Assembly (NCBI GenBank): GCA_022750355.1
Contig: JAKIVW010000054.1
Span: forward strand, 1-7,880
Reading direction: 5' to 3'
Source of the DNA: Thermoplasmata archaeon
Lineage (GTDB): Archaea; Thermoplasmatota; Thermoplasmata; Lutacidiplasmatales; UBA184
Length of the DNA stretch: 7,880 bases
The notes below the pieces were generated by a model. It had not been told where the DNA came from, made no database searches, and worked only from the letters and a program-made list of their open reading frames with translations. Below, one piece after another: positions 5,542-7,880 of this stretch (its first letter is position 1; each line of letters starts with the position of its first letter). The translations under genes were made by a program, and so were the position numbers.

Positions 5542-6501
5542 TTAGGGCCCTTCCGAGATCCAGGCCACCGTGAAGTCCTTGCCACTCGACGTCGTCGCCG
5601 CGGGCTCGGCTTTTGCCCAGCTCAAGCTCGCACCCGTGAGTACGTAGTTGAAGTCAATCGATAGGAGCCAGTAAACATTGGTACTGCCCCAATGACTGAT
5701 CGAGCCTGTGACCGAGTTATTGACGGCCGTGGCGCTCGTGAACTTGATCTGCCCCACCTGCGTCAATCCGAGGAAGCCGTTGTAGTAGGGCGACTCATCG
5801 ATCCATTCCGCGGATTCGCGGAGGGCACCCGTGACTCCGGTCGTCGGGCTGGTTTTCGTTGCGGTCGAAGTCGTGTCGGTAACCGTCGTCTTGAACTGGG
5901 GGACGCCCGCCGTGGTCCCGGTGTAGGTCACGGTCGCCTTGATCGCGTCCCCCGCCTTAACGGGGAATGCGAGAACGGAGCCCGACGGATAGAACTCGTA
6001 CCAGGCGTAGTATTGGGCCGTGCCGTAGAAGCAATCCGAGCTTGTCCCGGTCTGCTCGACTGTTCCAGTGTTGAAGCCGTCAAGGCCAATCCAAACCGAA
6101 TTGCTGTCCCACGTGGTCTGAGCATCCGGGCAGGTGGTACCGGAGGCGCCGGTGATCGTGGGAACGGTCCAGTCTCCGGAGATCTTGGTGAACCGGTACG
6201 TCGATTTGTAGACCGCATACCCAGCCCAGTTGTACGAGACATCACACGTAACGCCAGAAGTTGGACAGCCGGGCGCGTTCGAGGTGGACCCTTTAGGTGA
6301 CGCGGTGGCCGGGATCATGGTGTGTCCGAAGTGAGTCAGACTGGGGAGCGCGGCGGGTCCTGGCGAAGGGGCGGAAACATTCCCGTGTGAGGCGGTGGGT
6401 GAGACGACCGCCATGACTCCAAAGATCGATACGACGAGAAGTCCAACCGCCACTATCGGCCACAATTTTATCGCGTTCGTAGAGAGGCCCCCACCCCGCA
6501 T
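5542..6501 (-). CDS. Secreted G1-family glutamic peptidase (eqolisin / Peptidase_A4)
   Basis: The protein has 319 residues: N-terminal hydrophobic signal or anchor (about 12-35, IKLWPIVAVGLLVVSIFGVM), a Pro/Ser-rich propeptide-like stretch (40-85), then the eqolisin beta-sandwich. Diagnostic motifs: SYNWAGYAV (89-97), SGDWTVPTI (108-116), SVWIGLDGF (135-143), VEQTG with the catalytic Gln Q150, YYAWYEFYP (164-172), KAGDAIKATVTY (182-193) and SAEWIDESP with the catalytic Glu E232. Family knowledge: G1 peptidases use a Gln-Glu pair, act outside the cell and usually prefer acidic pH. Cys at 79, 86, 124 and 157 could form disulphides. The gene is convergent with the ATPase; its TAA sits inside a GGGCCC-TTA-GGGCCC repeat (5536-5550). 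The ATG at 6501 keeps the basic residue K12 before the hydrophobic core. The closest TATA-like box is only about 10 bases upstream, so the exact start is uncertain. Confidence 0.92.
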   Translation of the reverse strand: MRGGGLSTNAIKLWPIVAVGLLVVSIFGVMAVVSPTASHGNVSAPSPGPAALPSLTHFGHTMIPATASPKGSTSNAPGCPTSGVTCDVSYNWAGYAVYKSTYRFTKISGDWTVPTITGASGTTCPDAQTTWDSNSVWIGLDGFNTGTVEQTGTSSDCFYGTAQYYAWYEFYPSGSVLAFPVKAGDAIKATVTYTGTTAGVPQFKTTVTDTTSTATKTSPTTGVTGALRESAEWIDESPYYNGFLGLTQVGQIKFTSATAVNNSVTGSISHWGSTNVYWLLSIDFNYVLTGASLSWAKAEPAATTSSGKDFTVAWISEGP

Positions 6502-6510
6502 CGCATTCCG

Positions 6511-6517
6511 ATATTAA
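6511..6517 (-). promoter_or_regulatory. TATA-like element upstream of the G1 peptidase
   Basis: Minus-strand TTAATAT stands out in a GC-rich region, but it ends only about 10 bases before the annotated ATG. Standard archaeal spacing would put the transcription start near 6488, inside the reading frame. Either the box is not used, spacing is unusual, or translation starts at a downstream codon such as TTG at 6465. Confidence 0.35.
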
Positions 6518-6527
6518 GTCTCGATTG

Positions 6528-6547
6528 CGGCGGGGATTTTCCCGCCG
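6528..6547. promoter_or_regulatory. Perfect inverted repeat upstream of the G1 peptidase
   Basis: CGGCGGG (6528-6534), loop GATTTT and CCCGCCG (6541-6547) form a perfect 7-bp stem 27 to 46 bases before the peptidase ATG and next to its TATA-like element. It could be an operator for the peptidase gene or a hairpin terminating the upstream minus-strand gene (stop 6716). Sequence alone does not decide. Confidence 0.35.
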
Positions 6548-6715
6548 GTGACGACTCCCTCGAGCCGGGCTGGGGCGGTTGCACTCGGAGGTGAAAAGTG
6601 GGACAGAATCGACCGCCCGCGAGGGAACTCTCGGCGGCGTCACAGAGAGGCGGCAACACCCAGAGCACCCAGAAGGCCGCGAGTGTGCCTTTAAGCCAGT
6701 TCTAGGAATGGGAGC

Positions 6716-7030
6716 CTATCGCGAGTCGTCTTTCTTGAACCCGCCCCGTGATCGTGCGGAAATCCTCTCTGACTTGAGGATCCTTTCCAGCGCTCGGACG
6801 TTTTCCTGGAGGTAGACCAAGTCCGAATGAAACATCGTTACGCCTTTTGTCAACCGTGTAGATTTGGCGGAATCCAACAATTGTTCCAGCCGTCTCGCGT
6901 GAACCAGCAAGGGGTCCACTCTGAGTTTGGTCCAGTTTGTCTTGGGGCTGAGGTGGTCGAGTTCCCCCTTCAACCGCTCCAGGGACTCCCTCATCGCAGG
7001 AATTTGTTTCAGGTATACTCGATCCACCAC
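6716..7030 (-). CDS. Small all-helical protein, unknown function
   Basis: The protein has up to 104 residues with no membrane segment and no cysteine. Three amphipathic helices are suggested: about 4-28 (RVYLKQIPAMRESLERLKGELDHL), 38-57 (VDPLLVHARRLEQLLDSAKS) and 66-88 (MFHSDLVYLQENVRALERILKSE), with heptad-like leucines compatible with a helical bundle or coiled coil. The tail is basic and polar. I do not recognise a family, though the GVTMFHSDLVYLQENVRALERIL segment looks like a conserved core. A TAG lies directly before codon 1; two consecutive GTG codons (7030 and 7027) are the only early starts, with ATG at 6994 as the alternative. A TATA-like box at 7066-7073 fits a GTG start with a leader of about 12-15 bases. 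It lies between the G1 peptidase and the FxExGLP surface protein on the same strand. Confidence 0.7.
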   Translation of the reverse strand: MVDRVYLKQIPAMRESLERLKGELDHLSPKTNWTKLRVDPLLVHARRLEQLLDSAKSTRLTKGVTMFHSDLVYLQENVRALERILKSERISARSRGGFKKDDSR

Positions 7031-7065
7031 CTATCGCGCCCCCGCGTCATCATCACTCGGCTTCC

Positions 7066-7073
7066 ATTTAATT
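7066..7073 (-). promoter_or_regulatory. TATA-like box of the small helical protein gene
   Basis: Minus-strand AATTAAAT in GC-rich surroundings, centred about 40 bases before the GTG at 7030. Usual spacing places the transcription start near 7043, giving a short leader and supporting the GTG start over the ATG at 6994. Confidence 0.45.
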
Positions 7074-7126
7074 CGATGGGAGTTTTGCCGGCCCTCCCCT
7101 TCGAGAGGCTGGGTACTCGGTCGTCG

Positions 7127-7150
7127 TGGGTGCAAGCAGTCTTGCACCCA
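7127..7150. repeat. Dispersed 24-bp palindromic repeat, copy 2
   Basis: Arms TGGGTGCAAG (7127-7136) and CTTGCACCCA (7141-7150) are perfect reverse complements around a CAGT loop. It lies 10 bases past the stop of the minus-strand surface protein gene and before the promoter of the next gene. It matches copy 1 (5455-5478) at 22 of 24 positions. Confidence 0.8.
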
Positions 7151-7160
7151 ACGCGTACCA

Positions 7161-7880
7161 CTACGGCGGCGGCGATCCGCCACTGGTTCCGGGCGGAGCC
7201 GCCAGCGGCGCTGTACCGGCGGGAGGCTTTCCTCGGCGTCGATACCAGATCGCAACCAGCACGCCCAAGACCACGAGCAGAACGATTCCACCCAGGAGGG
7301 TGTATCCATCAATGAGAGGGAGTCCCAAGAACTCCGGCGGACTGGTCGTGTTGTTCCTGGAGGACGTCGGAGCTGTCGCGAAGGTGATCGAGCGGAATAC
7401 AGGGGCACCGTTCACGAGCACGGATCCCGTGCTCGGACTCGCTGTGTATCCCGGGACTGAAGCGACCTCGAAGGACAGACTACCGTTGGTTTCCGTGAAG
7501 TTGATCGAGGCGGACGACGAGGTGAGTAGGGCGCCGTGGAGCGTCACGCCCCACGACGATCCGATTGGCAGGCCGGACTCACCAAAGCTCACGGTGTATT
7601 GACCCGGTCCCGGGGTCGCCGAGAATGCGATGTCTTGAGTAACCGGCCCGCCGTCCACCGTCACGTTTCCTCTCGTGATGCTCGCGGAGTACCCGGTGAC
7701 GCTACCCACCGTGAACGACCACGTCCCGTTCGGGTCGAGGAACATGATGGAGTCGCTGGTGGAGGCGTTGGGGACACTGTGGAAGGTGACGCTCCACTGG
7801 GTCGATAGCGGGAGGCCCGTCTCTTGGAAGGTCACAGCAAAGACAGAGTGGGATGCCGTGAACTCGATATCCACGCTGAC
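7161..7880 (-). CDS. Surface protein with FxExGLP repeats and C-terminal membrane anchor (N-terminus outside window)
   Basis: The frame is open to the right edge, so this is the C-terminal 239 residues of a longer protein. Numbered from the edge, two repeats of about 80 residues occur at 13-88 and 95-168. Each starts with a signature, FQETGLPLSTQWSVTF (18-33) and FGESGLPIGSSWGVTL (99-114), continues with an NG-turn and VxSVxGY segment, and ends in QDIAFS or RSITFA. These beta-sandwich-like repeats are very common in secreted and surface proteins of Thermoplasmata, including thermopsin-like proteases. A Ser/Thr/Asn linker leads to a membrane helix (about 193-212, YTLLGGIVLLVVLGVLVAIW), a YRRR stop-transfer signal and a Pro/Gly/Ala-rich cytoplasmic tail. 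This predicts a cell-wall-less type of surface display with the repeats outside. The missing N-terminal part probably holds the functional domain. Confidence 0.85.
   Translation of the reverse strand, partial: VSVDIEFTASHSVFAVTFQETGLPLSTQWSVTFHSVPNASTSDSIMFLDPNGTWSFTVGSVTGYSASITRGNVTVDGGPVTQDIAFSATPGPGQYTVSFGESGLPIGSSWGVTLHGALLTSSSASINFTETNGSLSFEVASVPGYTASPSTGSVLVNGAPVFRSITFATAPTSSRNNTTSPPEFLGLPLIDGYTLLGGIVLLVVLGVLVAIWYRRRGKPPAGTAPLAAPPGTSGGSPPP

Noticed and set aside
5536..5550. GGGCCC-TTA-GGGCCC around the peptidase stop codon as a terminator
   Set aside because: Each GGGCCC is self-complementary, the stem would have a three-base loop and there is no T-run. The stronger hairpin at 5494-5511 is the better candidate.
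6827..7460. Plus-strand open frames of 162 and 177 codons opposite the helical protein and the surface protein
   Set aside because: They run antisense to genes with clear structural signatures, and their sequences are compositionally biased with no family features.
1..7880. CRISPR array, transposon ends or a defence island
   Set aside because: No regularly spaced direct repeats, transposase, integrase, nuclease or cas-like gene was seen. The solitary ATPase alone does not support a defence system.

Overview
The window looks like a piece of a GC-rich archaeal genome, most likely from the Thermoplasmata / Ca. Thermoplasmatota. This is inferred from the gene content: FxETGLP-type surface repeats, a multi-pass membrane protein ending in a CPxCG zinc ribbon, an archaeal-type (PF01637-like) ATPase, an archaeal-looking G1 glutamic peptidase, and AT-rich TATA-like boxes a short way upstream of several starts where Shine-Dalgarno (SD) sites are mostly missing. 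No rRNA, tRNA, CRISPR array, transposase or phage gene was seen.

Left part (1-1819, all minus strand): an uncharacterised 169-aa protein, then an alkyltransferase-like (ATL) DNA-repair protein with PWHR in place of the MGMT PCHR active site, then the N-terminal 264 residues of an exported, membrane-anchored surface protein that runs off the left edge. Gaps are 62 and 41 bases, so these could be co-transcribed. The ATL start is chosen by homology and could lie further upstream.

Centre (1820-4281): a 310-base divergent intergenic region precedes a plus-strand four-helix membrane protein (2130-3062) whose C-terminal zinc ribbon has Glu where the fourth Cys is expected. Convergent to it are a DUF1330 protein (3179-3472) and a small single-helix exported protein (3553-3951), both on the minus strand. 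A 330-base region with no convincing gene follows.

ATPase region (4261-5541): a plus-strand archaeal ATPase with Walker A, Walker B and a C-terminal winged-helix-like region. Between a good SD (GGAGGT) and its ATG sits a perfect 34-bp palindrome made of two smaller palindromes (four CTTATG/CATAAG half-sites). This is the most striking non-coding signal in the window. Past its stop lie a dispersed 24-bp palindromic repeat and a second GC-rich hairpin.

Right part (5542-7880, all minus strand): a secreted G1-family (eqolisin) peptidase with both catalytic residues recognisable, a small helical protein of unknown function, and the C-terminal part of a surface protein with two FxExGLP repeats and a C-terminal membrane anchor. 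The second copy of the 24-bp palindrome lies just past the stop of that last gene.

The genes do not form one obvious pathway. The common theme is the cell envelope: two partial surface proteins, a secreted peptidase, a four-helix membrane protein and a small anchored protein, mixed with a DNA-repair accessory gene and a solitary NTPase under what looks like unusual 5' control.
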